The position numbers and the translations under genes are program-made. Source: JBCCFC01 sp965213595 (GTDB lineage: Bacteria; Chloroflexota; Anaerolineae; Caldilineales; Caldilineaceae). Taken from it: a stretch of DNA of 64,000 nucleotides. The DNA is taken from NCBI GenBank assembly GCA_965213595.1, contig CBDBZO010000002.1:1054001-1118000 (forward strand), in the 5' to 3' direction. The notes under the pieces were generated by a model. The model did no database searches. It saw only the letters and a list, made by a program, of their open reading frames with translations, and was not told the DNA's origin. How positions within the stretch are numbered: the stretch's first letter is position 1; each line of letters opens with the position of its first letter. Shown here one piece after another: positions 16,873-24,993 of the stretch.

Positions 16873-16996
16873 TGCGTTACTCCATGGTTGGTAGTGGGTA
16901 AAAAAATTCCAGGGCAGCATACCACGAGGCGCTAAATTACGCCACGCCGTTACATCGTCAACAGCAGTTCTCAATTCAGAATTTGGAACCGCTCAC

Positions 16997-17066
16997 AACC
17001 GCAGATAAACGCAGATTTTTCTCAAAAATAGTTTTATCTGCGTCCATCCGCGTCTATCTGCGGTTG
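16997..17066. repeat. Inverted repeat (AACCGCAGATAAACGCAGA type)
   Basis: The left arm CAACCGCAGATAAACGCAGA near 16997 and the right arm near 17037-17066 (ending ATCTGCGGTTG) are imperfect reverse complements around an AT-rich loop, followed on the + strand by GCTTTTTATTT. It could fold into a long hairpin and act as a terminator or REP-like unit between the LysM and HAD genes. Confidence 0.6.
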
Positions 17067-17115
17067 CTTTTTATTTGGATTGAGCATGGCTGCATCGCCA
17101 AGTCACATCGTCAAG

Positions 17116-17775
17116 TCACATCACAGTGACGGCGAGTCGACCGGCGTCGCCCTCCACCACGGCCACAGAAATATCCGTCAGCCGCTCAACCACGGCGTCT
17201 GCTTCGCACAATTCGGCGGCGACGTGTGACGTTTGCACGGCCACCACGCGTGCACCCGCAGCGCGGGCCGCCCGCACGCCAACCGGCGCATCCTCGATTA
17301 CGAGGCAGCGCGCCGGGTCGACGCCGAGCCCTTGGGCGGCCAGCCGGTACGGGTCGGGCGCGGGCTTGCCGCGGGCGACATCATCCGCCGTGACCATCAC
17401 CGCCGGCGGCGCAATACCAACGTGCTGAAGCCGGGCGCTGGCAATGAGGCGTGCGCCAGAGGTCGCCACGGCCCAGGCGTTGGATGGGAGAGAGGCCACA
17501 AGCGCCTGCGCGCCGAGGATTTCGCGCACGCCGTCAAAATCGGCGGCCTCGCGCGCGGCCAGGTCGCGCTCCTCGGCGGCGGCATCCAGATGCGGGGCAA
17601 ATTGGGCGATGGTCTCGACGGCGCGGCGCCCGTGAATGGTGGGCAGGAGCCGCGCCGCGTCGATGCCGTGGCGCACGGCCCACAGCCGCCACTGCCGCTC
17701 GACGACCTCGCGCGAATCAGCCAGCACGCCATCGAGGTCAAAGAGAATGGCGTCGCAGGCGAAAGTTTGGGGCAT
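17116..17775 (-). CDS. HAD-superfamily IA hydrolase (sugar-phosphatase/phosphoglycolate-phosphatase type)
   Basis: A 219-residue protein with all HAD motifs: I in AILFDLDGVLADS (nucleophile Asp), II in WAVATSGA, III Lys in ARGKPAPDPY, and IV in CLVIEDAPVGVRAARAAG. The cap is helical (subfamily IA, beta-phosphoglucomutase-like). It probably dephosphorylates small sugar phosphates in the cytosol; the substrate is unknown. The ATG at 17775 is chosen over the longer frame because the nucleophile motif then starts at the usual residue 10-15. It follows the coiled-coil gene and coaD in the same direction with short gaps. Confidence 0.88.
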   Translation of the reverse strand: MPQTFACDAILFDLDGVLADSREVVERQWRLWAVRHGIDAARLLPTIHGRRAVETIAQFAPHLDAAAEERDLAAREAADFDGVREILGAQALVASLPSNAWAVATSGARLIASARLQHVGIAPPAVMVTADDVARGKPAPDPYRLAAQGLGVDPARCLVIEDAPVGVRAARAAGARVVAVQTSHVAAELCEADAVVERLTDISVAVVEGDAGRLAVTVM

Positions 17776-17815
17776 ACACCTGGAAAGAATGCGTGTCGAT
17801 TGGGAAGCGCGCCGT

Positions 17816-18343
17816 TTAGGCAGCGCGCCGATTGGGCGAAGGGGGAGGCTGGCGTTTGGCGGGCGCGCTGCCGTTGCGGTGGGCAGCGGCCTCGCCCGGC
17901 CTCGCCTCGACCAGCACCCGAATTCCATTGTCCACCTGCTGGCGCGTGCCCTGGAGGGTGGTGGAGAGCTCGCGCAGCACCTGCAGCGCGTAGGCGTCCG
18001 CTTCGGCGGCGCGCGCCGCCGCCAGCTGCCGCCCCTCCTCCACGATGCGCTCGGCCTCGCGCCGCGCTCCCGTCACCAGCGGATCGGTTTGCAGCGCCTG
18101 GCGCGCCTGGGCCTGTGCCTCGGCCACCAGCTGCGCCGCTTCCCGCCGCGCTTCGGCCACGATGCGCTCGCGCTCGGCCAGCAGCCGCTCGCTTTCGTGG
18201 ATCGCCGTGGGCAGGTGGAGGCGCATCTGCTCCAGCAGCTGCGCAAATTCACCCGCGTTCACCATGCGGTAGGGCGAAAGCGGCACGGCCTGCCCCTGCT
18301 CCAGCATCTCGTGTAGCTGGTCGATGTACTGTAGAATCGCCAC
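17816..18343 (-). CDS. Coiled-coil protein (DivIVA/ATP-synthase-E-like), cell-division or membrane associated
   Basis: A 175-residue protein starting at a GTG (18343) with GAGG about 8 bases upstream. This start is preferred because the longer frame would run into coaD. From about residue 35 it is one long amphipathic helix (LLEQMRLHLPTAIHESERLLAERERIVAEARREAAQLVAEAQAQARQAL) with Ala/Glu/Arg repeats, followed by a basic Pro-rich tail. Length and composition resemble DivIVA-like or H+-ATPase-E-like coiled-coil proteins, but no diagnostic motif is present. It lies 17 bases downstream of coaD, so the two are likely co-transcribed. Confidence 0.75.
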   Translation of the reverse strand: MAILQYIDQLHEMLEQGQAVPLSPYRMVNAGEFAQLLEQMRLHLPTAIHESERLLAERERIVAEARREAAQLVAEAQAQARQALQTDPLVTGARREAERIVEEGRQLAAARAAEADAYALQVLRELSTTLQGTRQQVDNGIRVLVEARPGEAAAHRNGSAPAKRQPPPSPNRRAA

Positions 18344-18360
18344 GGCTTGCCTCGGAGAAT

Positions 18361-18963
18361 TTAGCTGCTCTTGATTTTGCGTTCGTAAAACTTCATGTGC
18401 GGCGCACCTTGCCCGACATTTTGCCCGACGTTTTGTCCGACATCCTGCCCAGCGCTTTCGCCATCGGACGAAGACGCGGCCTGAATGGGAAACCGTTCGC
18501 GCAGCGCCCGCTGCACCGGCAGCGACGTCCACTGCTCAATCGGCCCGCCCAGGCTGGCGACCTCGCGCACAATGGAGGCGCTGAGGTAGGAGAGCTCCGG
18601 GCTGCAGTAGAGACCGCACTGCTCGATCTCCGGCGCAATCCGCCGGTTGGCCGCGCCAACCTGCTGCTCGTACTGGAAATCCGTCAAGTTGCGCAGCCCG
18701 CGCACCACTACTTGTGCCCCGTGCTCGCGCGCACAATCCACCTGCAGCCCCGTAAAGCTAACCACCAAAATGTTGGGCAGATCGATTAGGGCGGCCCGCG
18801 CCAGCTCGACCCGCGTCTCCGTATCAAAGAGCAGGTTCTTCTTGGGCGGGCTGTCGTAGACGGCCACTACCAGCGACGAAAAGAGCTGGCTGGCCCGGCG
18901 CGCAATGTCTGCGTGGCCGTGGTGGAGGGGGTCAAACGTTCCGGGGTACAGGGCGCGCGTCAT
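18361..18963 (-). CDS. coaD: Pantetheine-phosphate adenylyltransferase
   Basis: A protein of about 200 residues with the nucleotidyltransferase signature YPGTFDPLHHGH at the N-terminus, RVELARAAL, VVVRGLRNLTDFQYE and ELSYLSASIVREVASLGG near residue 130, all conserved in CoaD. The enzyme transfers AMP from ATP to 4'-phosphopantetheine, the fourth step of coenzyme A synthesis, in the cytosol. The ATG at 18963 puts the motif at residue 5, as usual. Unlike typical 160-residue CoaD it carries about 40 extra C-terminal residues with a degenerate VGQNVGQNVGQ repeat encoded by near-identical 12-15 base units. Confidence 0.9.
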   Translation of the reverse strand: MTRALYPGTFDPLHHGHADIARRASQLFSSLVVAVYDSPPKKNLLFDTETRVELARAALIDLPNILVVSFTGLQVDCAREHGAQVVVRGLRNLTDFQYEQQVGAANRRIAPEIEQCGLYCSPELSYLSASIVREVASLGGPIEQWTSLPVQRALRERFPIQAASSSDGESAGQDVGQNVGQNVGQGAPHMKFYERKIKSS

Positions 18964-19076
18964 GGAATGATCATGGGGTGTGCGGTAGCGGCGGCGAGCG
19001 AAAAAGGTGAACGTAGACAAAAATTAGTAACTATTCAGGCTCCTGCCCAAATCTCTCTGTGACTACGAAGAGAACG

Positions 19077-19118
19077 GCCCTCCTCTCTCATCCTGGGAGA
19101 GGGGTTGGGGGTGAGGGC
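19077..19118. repeat. REP-like palindrome (CCTCTC/GAGAGG family)
   Basis: It begins GCCCTCCTCTC and ends GGGAGAGGGGTTGGGGGTGAGGGC, the right-hand consensus shared with the copies at 24850, 27834 and 60461. It lies between hemW and coaD. Confidence 0.7.
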
Positions 19119-19134
19119 TGAACAGTTACAAAAA

Positions 19135-20394
19135 TTAAACGTCTGGCAGGAAGCGGGCCAATACACCGTTGGCAATCATCAATCCCCGCGGCGTCAGGCG
19201 CACGCGCGTCGGCAGCCGCTCGACGAGCTTCCACTCGGCAAGCTGTTCAAGCTCCTCGGCGTAGACGACGCGCAGGTCGGCTCCGTGCAGCGCGGCAAAG
19301 CGCTCGTAGGCCACGCCCTCGCCAATCAGCCGCAGCCCCAGCATCATCGTCTCGCCCATGGCCGTGGCGGCATCTAGCGTCTCCTCAAAGTCGACGGCGG
19401 CCCCCGTCTCGCGGATGCGGCGGATGTAGCCCGCCACGGGCTTGTGATTGCTAAAGCGGCGGTCAACGCTCGCGCCGCCTTCTTCGTTCCGCTGGCCGCT
19501 CCGCTGGCGCAGGTGGCTGTGCGCGCCCGGCCCAATGCCAAGATACTCCTCATTGCGCCAGTATAGCAGATTGTGGCGCGAGGCCAAATCCGGCTGGCGC
19601 GCCCAGTTGGAGACTTCGTAATGGTGGTAGCCCGCCTCGCCCAGCTGCTGCATGGCGATTTCGTAGTGCTCGGCGGCCACGTCCTCATCCGGCGCGTCGA
19701 CGTTGCCCACCTGCACCCAGCGGTGCAGCGGCGTGTTTGGCTCGACGATTAGGCTGTACAGGCTCAGGTGTTCGGGCGCCAGCGCCAGCGCCTCGTCCAG
19801 CGTCTGCGACCAGGCCTGGGGCGTCTGCCCCGGTAGGCCAAACATAAAGTCGAGGTTGATGTCCTCGAAGCCGGCGGCGCGGGCGGCTTCGTAGGCGCGG
19901 TACACGTCCGCCACGTCGTGGGTGCGGCCCAGGAAGGTGAGTTCGTCCGGCTGGAAGCTCTGCACGCCCAGGCTGAGCCTGCCCACGCCACAGGCGTGCA
20001 GCGCGGCAAAGCGCGCGCGGTCGACGGTGCTGGGGTTGGCTTCGCTTGTGAGGGAGCAGGCGGGGTGTAGCGAAAAGTTGCGCTGAACGGCGGAGAAAAC
20101 CTGCTCGATTTGGTGGGGCGTCAGCAGCGTGGGCGTGCCGCCGCCCAGAAAGATCGAGTGCAGCGCGCGCCCGGCGAGCGCCTCGCGCCACGCCTCCATT
20201 TCGGCACAGAGCGCATCGACGGTCGCCTGCTGCAGGTCACCGAGGTTGGCGTAGGTATTAAAATCGCAGTAGGGGCACTTCTTGGCGCAAAACGGAATGT
20301 GAATATACAGCCCCAGCGGATCAAGCGCGGGGCCAGCCCCTCGCGCGGGGGTCTGCGCAGAGGGAGCGACAAGCGTCGCTGGCGAATTGGACAT
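19135..20394 (-). CDS. hemW: Heme chaperone HemW (radical SAM, coproporphyrinogen-oxidase-like)
   Basis: A 419-residue protein with the radical-SAM cluster motif HIPFCAKKCPYCDF (CxxxCxxC). It also has FLGGGTPTLLTPHQIEQV, EANPSTVDRARFAALHACGVGRLSLGVQSF and INLDFMFGLPGQT, all diagnostic of the HemN/HemW family. The extra Cys typical of true HemN oxidase is not seen, and length and motifs favour HemW, which inserts heme into proteins. The ATG at 20394 is preferred to a TTG at 20427. The C-terminal HemN-type domain (VDFEETLDAATAMGETMMLGLRL) is complete. Confidence 0.9.
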   Translation of the reverse strand: MSNSPATLVAPSAQTPARGAGPALDPLGLYIHIPFCAKKCPYCDFNTYANLGDLQQATVDALCAEMEAWREALAGRALHSIFLGGGTPTLLTPHQIEQVFSAVQRNFSLHPACSLTSEANPSTVDRARFAALHACGVGRLSLGVQSFQPDELTFLGRTHDVADVYRAYEAARAAGFEDINLDFMFGLPGQTPQAWSQTLDEALALAPEHLSLYSLIVEPNTPLHRWVQVGNVDAPDEDVAAEHYEIAMQQLGEAGYHHYEVSNWARQPDLASRHNLLYWRNEEYLGIGPGAHSHLRQRSGQRNEEGGASVDRRFSNHKPVAGYIRRIRETGAAVDFEETLDAATAMGETMMLGLRLIGEGVAYERFAALHGADLRVVYAEELEQLAEWKLVERLPTRVRLTPRGLMIANGVLARFLPDV

Positions 20395-20467
20395 GGGAGC
20401 AGCGATGTAGGGCACGGTGCGCGCCAAAGTGCGCGGGCGCGCTTCGGGCTGGTTCGGCGCTGGGCGC

Positions 20468-21184
20468 CTAGCGATTTTCCAACCGGAAGCCGTGGCCGCG
20501 CACGGTCACGATGTAGCGGTAATCTTTGTCAAATTCGGCCAGCCGTTCGCGCAGCCGACGCACGAGCGCGTCGATAGCCTGCTCGCTAACGCCTTCGCCG
20601 CTGGCTTCGGGCCATACAATATCCACGATCTGCTCGCGCGTGACGACGCCACCGCCCGAATCCCACAGCGTTTCCAACAGGCGATACTGGTGCAGGCTCA
20701 GCGGCGGATCGACCATCTGCCCGTTGAGCCAGACCTGGCGCGTCTCTTTCTCCAAGCGCAAGCCCGTGTGTTCGCTGTTAAAGGTCAGCGGCGCCGTCGC
20801 GCCCGCGTCCACAAAGGCCATCTTAAAGCGCAACGCAATCTGAATTTCGTCGCCGTCGTGCAGCGGCGTGGGGTCCGCGGCGCCTTCGCCGTTGACGTGC
20901 GTGCCGTTTTTGCTGTGTAGGTCTTCAATGGCGTAGTGCGAGCCGAGCCACGTGATCCGCGCGTGATGGCGGCTCACCTGACGGTCCGGCAGCACGATGT
21001 CGCACGTATCGTCGCGGCCGATCATCAGCGCCTCGGCACGGCTGAGCGGCCAGCGCCGACCTGCTTCTGCGCCGCGCTGCAAAACCAGCATGGCGCTTTC
21101 CGGCGCATCCATTGTCCCGTTGGTGTGGGTTGGGCTGCGCTGGATGCCGTTGTTCTGTGTGTCTAGCATGTTTGTGGAGTCCAT
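20468..21184 (-). CDS. FHA domain fused to winged-helix (OmpR/PhoB-type) DNA-binding domain
   Basis: A 238-residue protein. Residues about 35-115 form an FHA phosphothreonine-binding domain (LMIGRDDTCDIVLPDRQVSRHHARI, LHSKNGTHVNG). Residues about 135-235 form a Trans_reg_C winged helix (LSLHQYRLLETLWDSGGGVVTREQIVDIVWPEA, ALVRRLRERLAEFDKDYRYIVTVRGHGFRLE). It has no receiver domain, so phospho-Thr recognition probably replaces Asp phosphorylation as the input. The gene is divergent from a Ser/Thr kinase gene across a 546-bp intergenic region, a natural partner. Starts at 21193 (GTG) or 21169 are possible; 21184 is the first ATG. Confidence 0.9.
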   Translation of the reverse strand: MDSTNMLDTQNNGIQRSPTHTNGTMDAPESAMLVLQRGAEAGRRWPLSRAEALMIGRDDTCDIVLPDRQVSRHHARITWLGSHYAIEDLHSKNGTHVNGEGAADPTPLHDGDEIQIALRFKMAFVDAGATAPLTFNSEHTGLRLEKETRQVWLNGQMVDPPLSLHQYRLLETLWDSGGGVVTREQIVDIVWPEASGEGVSEQAIDALVRRLRERLAEFDKDYRYIVTVRGHGFRLENR

Positions 21185-21301
21185 AAAGGTCACCGGGTTT
21201 GTGTTACAAAATCGCTGCTACAAAAATCGAAAGGAAACGAAACGACTGCCCGCGCGTAGGTTCTATCATTCTCCCGTAAAAAATGCAAGCGCCTCCACCG
21301 A

Positions 21302-21330
21302 TTGACAGAAATACCGGGCTAACGCATAAT
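21302..21330 (+). promoter_or_regulatory. Candidate sigma-70 promoter toward the Ser/Thr kinase
   Basis: TTGACA (21302-21307), a 17-base spacer and CATAAT (21325-21330): a near-perfect housekeeping promoter in an AT-rich intergenic region (21185-21730). It reads toward the kinase ATG at 21731, which leaves a leader of about 395 bases without a recognised gene. A weaker opposite-strand candidate (TTGCAT, 17 bases, TAGAAC around 21260-21290) could serve the FHA gene. Confidence 0.6.
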
Positions 21331-21730
21331 TCTATCTGCTGAAAGCGGTACACAAGCGATAGATATTTTGAGATATACATTTTGCCGCCATGTGTTTTAC
21401 CAATGTACAGGTAGTGACGTATTATCGCAACTTCAGTTACGCCACGTCAATTTTCCCTCCATTGCCTCCGTTGGTTGCTGCCTCGCTCTTTGCCTTCCCC
21501 GCCAAACAGGGCTTAAACGGGGCATCGGGTGCGTGAATCATACATCAAGTGCTAGCCGTTCGATGAATATTATTCTAACAAATTGCTTACAAATTAGAGT
21601 CAGCTGCCATCTTTTCGCGTCACGTATAGGAAACGCTGGCGCGTCGAACGGTCGCCTACGGACGGCGTCTCGCCGCTGCTGCAGCGAGACAACTTTGCTT
21701 TTACCACACACCTGTGAGATGAAATAGCTT

Positions 21731-22780
21731 ATGTCCGCCGATATGCCCACGAGCGGCAATCTGCCGCCGGGAATGGTTCTGCGCAGACGCTACAAGATCA
21801 TCGAAATGGTTGGCCAGGGCGGCATGGGCGCCGTTTACAAAGCCGAGGACAGCCGCCTGGAGGGGCGCGTCTGCGCGATCAAGGAGATTTTGCCCGCCCT
21901 CTCCGGCAGCACTTCGCCCGAAAGCTTTGAGCAGCTCTCCGAACAGTTCCGGCTCGAGGCCAGCGTGCTCGCCCGCCTCGACCACCCCAACCTAGTCAAA
22001 GTCTCCGATTACTTCTCCGAAGGAGTGCGCGAATACCTGGTCATGGACTACGTGACGGGGCTGGACCTGCGCGAAATTCTCTACCGAGTGCGGCGCGACG
22101 AAGAGCTGCTGCCGGAGGAGCGCGTGCTCATCTGGGCAGATGAACTGCTGAGCGCACTCGAGTACATGCACACCCAAGACCCACCGGTGCTCCACCGGGA
22201 TATCAAGCCCAGCAATATCAAAATCACTACGCAGGGGCGGCTCAAGCTGGTGGATTTTGGGCTGGTCAAGGTGCTGATTCCGGACGATACGCAGACGGTG
22301 ACCGTGGTGCAGGGGCGGGGCACGGTAGCCTATACGCCGCTGGAGCAGTACGGCGGCGACAACGGCTTTACCGATGTGCGCAGCGACATCTACAGCTTTG
22401 GCGCCACCATGTACCACTTGCTCACCGGCGAGCCGCCCACCGACGCCCGCGAGCGCTTTCTAAGCACCAGCAAGCTCGATTCGATTCGCGCGGTCAACCC
22501 CACCGTTTCACAGCACGTGGAGCGCGCCATTTTTCACGCGCTCGCCATGCACCCCAACGAGCGCCCCAACAGCGCCCGCCAGATGCGTGAGCTGCTCTTC
22601 CACTCCTCCACCCACCTGATCCACAGCCCATTTTTTTACGCGGAGGGGATTCCCCGGCCCGTGCCCTGGCGCGATGCGCTTTTAGAAAATCGCCAGCTGC
22701 TGGGAGCCACGCTAATTTTGTTCCTGATCGCGCTTCTGCTCACCTTGAATGCCCCCGCCCTACCCCTATTTTCACCTTGA
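21731..22780 (+). CDS. Membrane-anchored Ser/Thr protein kinase (PknB-like, Hanks type)
   Basis: A 349-residue protein. The kinase domain spans residues about 18-285: Gly-rich loop VGQGGMGAVYKAED, Lys in VCAIKE, HRDIKPSNIKI catalytic loop, DFG in LKLVDFGLV, PLEQYGG (APE-like) and DVRSDIYSFGATMYHLLTGEPP. One C-terminal membrane segment (LLGATLILFLIALLLTL, about 325-342) leaves almost nothing outside, so no extracellular sensor (such as PASTA) is present. It probably phosphorylates Thr residues read by FHA proteins such as the one encoded divergently at 20468. The start ATG gives a typical N-terminus; no strong ribosome binding site is visible. Confidence 0.93.
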   Translation: MSADMPTSGNLPPGMVLRRRYKIIEMVGQGGMGAVYKAEDSRLEGRVCAIKEILPALSGSTSPESFEQLSEQFRLEASVLARLDHPNLVKVSDYFSEGVREYLVMDYVTGLDLREILYRVRRDEELLPEERVLIWADELLSALEYMHTQDPPVLHRDIKPSNIKITTQGRLKLVDFGLVKVLIPDDTQTVTVVQGRGTVAYTPLEQYGGDNGFTDVRSDIYSFGATMYHLLTGEPPTDARERFLSTSKLDSIRAVNPTVSQHVERAIFHALAMHPNERPNSARQMRELLFHSSTHLIHSPFFYAEGIPRPVPWRDALLENRQLLGATLILFLIALLLTLNAPALPLFSP

Positions 22781-22897
22781 CGCTTTTCAGTCTTGCGCAA
22801 ACGTGTGAGCATTGTTGAACAAGCGAAGGGAATTCGCCCGCTGAATGAAGGGTGTCTCCTGGCTCGTTGGCGCATCGGTCGGCCAAACGCATTGGCT

Positions 22898-23803
22898 TTA
22901 ACCCATGCCCAGCAGCACAGCCGGGCCAGCGTGCAGAACGGTTTGTGCCGCCAGCGCCGCTGCTTGCTCGGCGGCGACGGTGGCGGCCAGCCCGGCGACG
23001 AGGCCAGCCAACGTCGCGCCGCAGAAGGTGTCCCCCGCGCCCGTGGGGTCGACGGCCCGCACGCCGCGGGCGGCCACGTGCGTCCGCTGCTCGCCCCGCA
23101 CGATCCACGCCCCGCGCTCTCCCTGGGTGACGAAGAGCAGCCGCGCCGAATTTGTGTGCAGCCGCGATAAATTACCGCGAAAGTCCAGCAGTCCGTTGGC
23201 CTCGTTTTCGTTGAGAAAGGCGTAATCCACCGCCTCAAAAAGTGCGCGCACGCTTTCTCGCTCGTGCTGAACCAGCCGTGCATACGTGCCCGCCGAAAGC
23301 CGCGGCCCGCCGGGCTGCTCGGCGAGCTTCCCACTTGTGGAGGCCACTCTTTGCGCCCGGCAGGCGTCGACAAAGGCGCGCTGCTTCTGCGCCGAGGAGA
23401 GAGCGGCAACGTGTATCGCGTCAAACTGTTGCAGATTGGGCGGCAGGTGGGTGGGGGCGAGCTCGGCTTCGCCGCCCCACCGCGCGTCGAGCAGGGTAGC
23501 GCGATCGCGGCCGTGGTGGGCGATTTCGAGACGCGGCAGGGCATCGATTGCCACATCGGGGCCGATCCAGCGCACGCGCTCGTGCACGGCCCGCCACAGA
23601 GCTTCGCGACCGGGCGGCGCCGGGGCGCGCGGGGCGAGCAGCGTCGCCTCCACCCCGGCGGCGCGGGCGGCGAGCGCCGTGTACAGCCCCGCCCCGCCCA
23701 CGGTCTGCACCGTGCGCGTTGGCTCGGCGTCCGCCGTGTACATCGCGGGCGGCAGGTGCAGCACATCCAGCGAAAGCGTGCCGACGACGAGAAGGTGGGG
23801 CAC
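22898..23803 (-). CDS. PfkB-family carbohydrate kinase
   Basis: A 301-residue ribokinase-fold protein. The N-terminal strand is LLVVGTLSLDVLHL, with substrate-lid Gly-Gly in VQTVGGAGLYTALAARAAG. NENEANGLL is the conserved Asn/Glu region. The C-terminal PfkB signature AVDPTGAGDTFCGATLAGL carries the catalytic Asp and anion hole. It phosphorylates a sugar or nucleoside with ATP in the cytosol; the substrate is unknown. Its ATG at 23803 lies 3 bases after the stop of the Cof-type phosphatase gene (23807), so both are co-transcribed and may act on one sugar-phosphate pool. Confidence 0.88.
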   Translation of the reverse strand: MPHLLVVGTLSLDVLHLPPAMYTADAEPTRTVQTVGGAGLYTALAARAAGVEATLLAPRAPAPPGREALWRAVHERVRWIGPDVAIDALPRLEIAHHGRDRATLLDARWGGEAELAPTHLPPNLQQFDAIHVAALSSAQKQRAFVDACRAQRVASTSGKLAEQPGGPRLSAGTYARLVQHERESVRALFEAVDYAFLNENEANGLLDFRGNLSRLHTNSARLLFVTQGERGAWIVRGEQRTHVAARGVRAVDPTGAGDTFCGATLAGLVAGLAATVAAEQAAALAAQTVLHAGPAVLLGMG

Positions 23804-23806
23804 GGC

Positions 23807-24742
23807 TCAAGCCAGCCGATCCAGCACAAACTTGCGCAGCGCCACGGCCACGCCATCCTCGCCCACCTTGGGCGCCACCCAGTCGGCGACGGCGCGCACG
23901 CCCGGCGTGGCGTCCCCCATGGCGATGGCCGTGCCCGCGCGCTCAAGCACCGGAATGTCGTTGTCGCTGTCGCCGATGGCGAGCACGCGCGCCGGGTCGA
24001 TGTCGAGCAGCTGGCAGAGCGTCTCCAGCCCCGTGCCCTTGTCCACGCCCTGCGCCGTTCCCTCCACGAGAATGGGATGGGTGCGCGTGATGTGCACCGC
24101 GGGGCCAAAGCGCTCTTGCAGTAGGGGAGCCAGATCGGCTTCCATCGCGCCGCCCTGCTGCTTGTCAGCGGGGCGGGTGTCGTTGACGGTGATAAACTTG
24201 ATGGGCGGCTGCGCATCGGGCGCGGAGAGCAGCTCGAGAAAGTCTGGGCAGGGGATGCGCGGTGTGCCGAAGAGGTGATCGAGCAGCGGATCGCGAAAGG
24301 CGGGGTCGTCCTCGGTGCAGTTCTGGTAGATTTGCGTCGAGCGCGCCCCCGTTTCATCGGCGAAGTAGAAGACGGTCGTGCGGCCCGTGTCGTTCACCCA
24401 GGCGGCAATGTCGAGCGCGCTGGGCAGCGGCAAGGCCCGCAGCGCCAGCACGCGCCCGGTTTGCGGATCGCCCACCACCGCACCCTGCGCCGTGACAACG
24501 GGCTGCGTCAGCGCCAGCGAGGGCAGCTGGGCGCGGATGTAGTCCAGCGTGCGCCCGGAAGCAACGGTGACGGGGATGCCCGCGCGACGCACCGCGGCGA
24601 TGGCCTGCAGGACGGCCGGGCTCACGCCGCCGTTTTCAATCGGGCCGCCGTTTCCGCCCGAGCCATCGCCTTTAGCCGAACCGCCGTAGAGGTCGAGCAG
24701 TGTACCGTCGATGTCGAGCACGATCAAGTCGTAGGGAAGCAT
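23807..24742 (-). CDS. Cof-type HAD-IIB hydrolase (sugar-phosphate phosphatase)
   Basis: A 311-residue protein with HAD motif I LIVLDIDGTLLD, motif II VTVASGRTLDY, Lys in GVDKGTGLETLCQLL and motif IV VLAIGDSDNDIPVLERAG. The large alpha/beta cap between motifs II and III is that of the Cof/IIB subfamily. It probably dephosphorylates sugar phosphates in the cytosol. A Gly/Asn-rich insertion (GSAKGDGSGGNGGP) just after motif I is unusual. It forms an operon with the PfkB kinase downstream. Confidence 0.9.
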   Translation of the reverse strand: MLPYDLIVLDIDGTLLDLYGGSAKGDGSGGNGGPIENGGVSPAVLQAIAAVRRAGIPVTVASGRTLDYIRAQLPSLALTQPVVTAQGAVVGDPQTGRVLALRALPLPSALDIAAWVNDTGRTTVFYFADETGARSTQIYQNCTEDDPAFRDPLLDHLFGTPRIPCPDFLELLSAPDAQPPIKFITVNDTRPADKQQGGAMEADLAPLLQERFGPAVHITRTHPILVEGTAQGVDKGTGLETLCQLLDIDPARVLAIGDSDNDIPVLERAGTAIAMGDATPGVRAVADWVAPKVGEDGVAVALRKFVLDRLA

Positions 24743-24849
24743 GGCGTGGGTTTGGTTGTGAGGCTAGAGGGAGAACAACGGTTTAGGTTTCGTTAATACT
24801 TTGCTGAGGGATGGGAATCGATTGACTTGAGCAGGAAGGCATTGTTTCA

Positions 24850-24928
24850 CCCCTCTCCCCACGCACGGGGGAAGAGGGCGAAAAACTCCCCTCTCCCAGC
24901 GTGGGAGAGGGGCCGGGGGTGAGGGCCA
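24850..24928. repeat. Double REP-like hairpin (CCCTCTCC family)
   Basis: Two nested palindromes: CCCCTCTCCCCACGCACGGGGGAAGAGGG and CCCCTCTCCCAGCGTGGGAGAGGGG, ending in GCCGGGGGTGAGGGCC. Adjacent positions 24743-24993 contain no gene. Confidence 0.75.
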
Positions 24929-24993
24929 AGTTACTAAACATTAGGTACGACGCACATCGCGCTGACTGTTTACCTTCTCGAATCGGGCTGCTC

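Noticed and set aside
16975..17115. tRNA or other structured RNA in the hairpin before the HAD gene
   Set aside because: It is a simple inverted repeat (AACCGCAGATAAACGCAGA arms) without tRNA arms or CCA.
22636..24357. Long minus-strand ORF (573 codons) over the PfkB and Cof genes
   Set aside because: It is out of frame with two genes that hold clear catalytic motifs; composition is Ser/Arg/Pro-rich as expected of a shadow.
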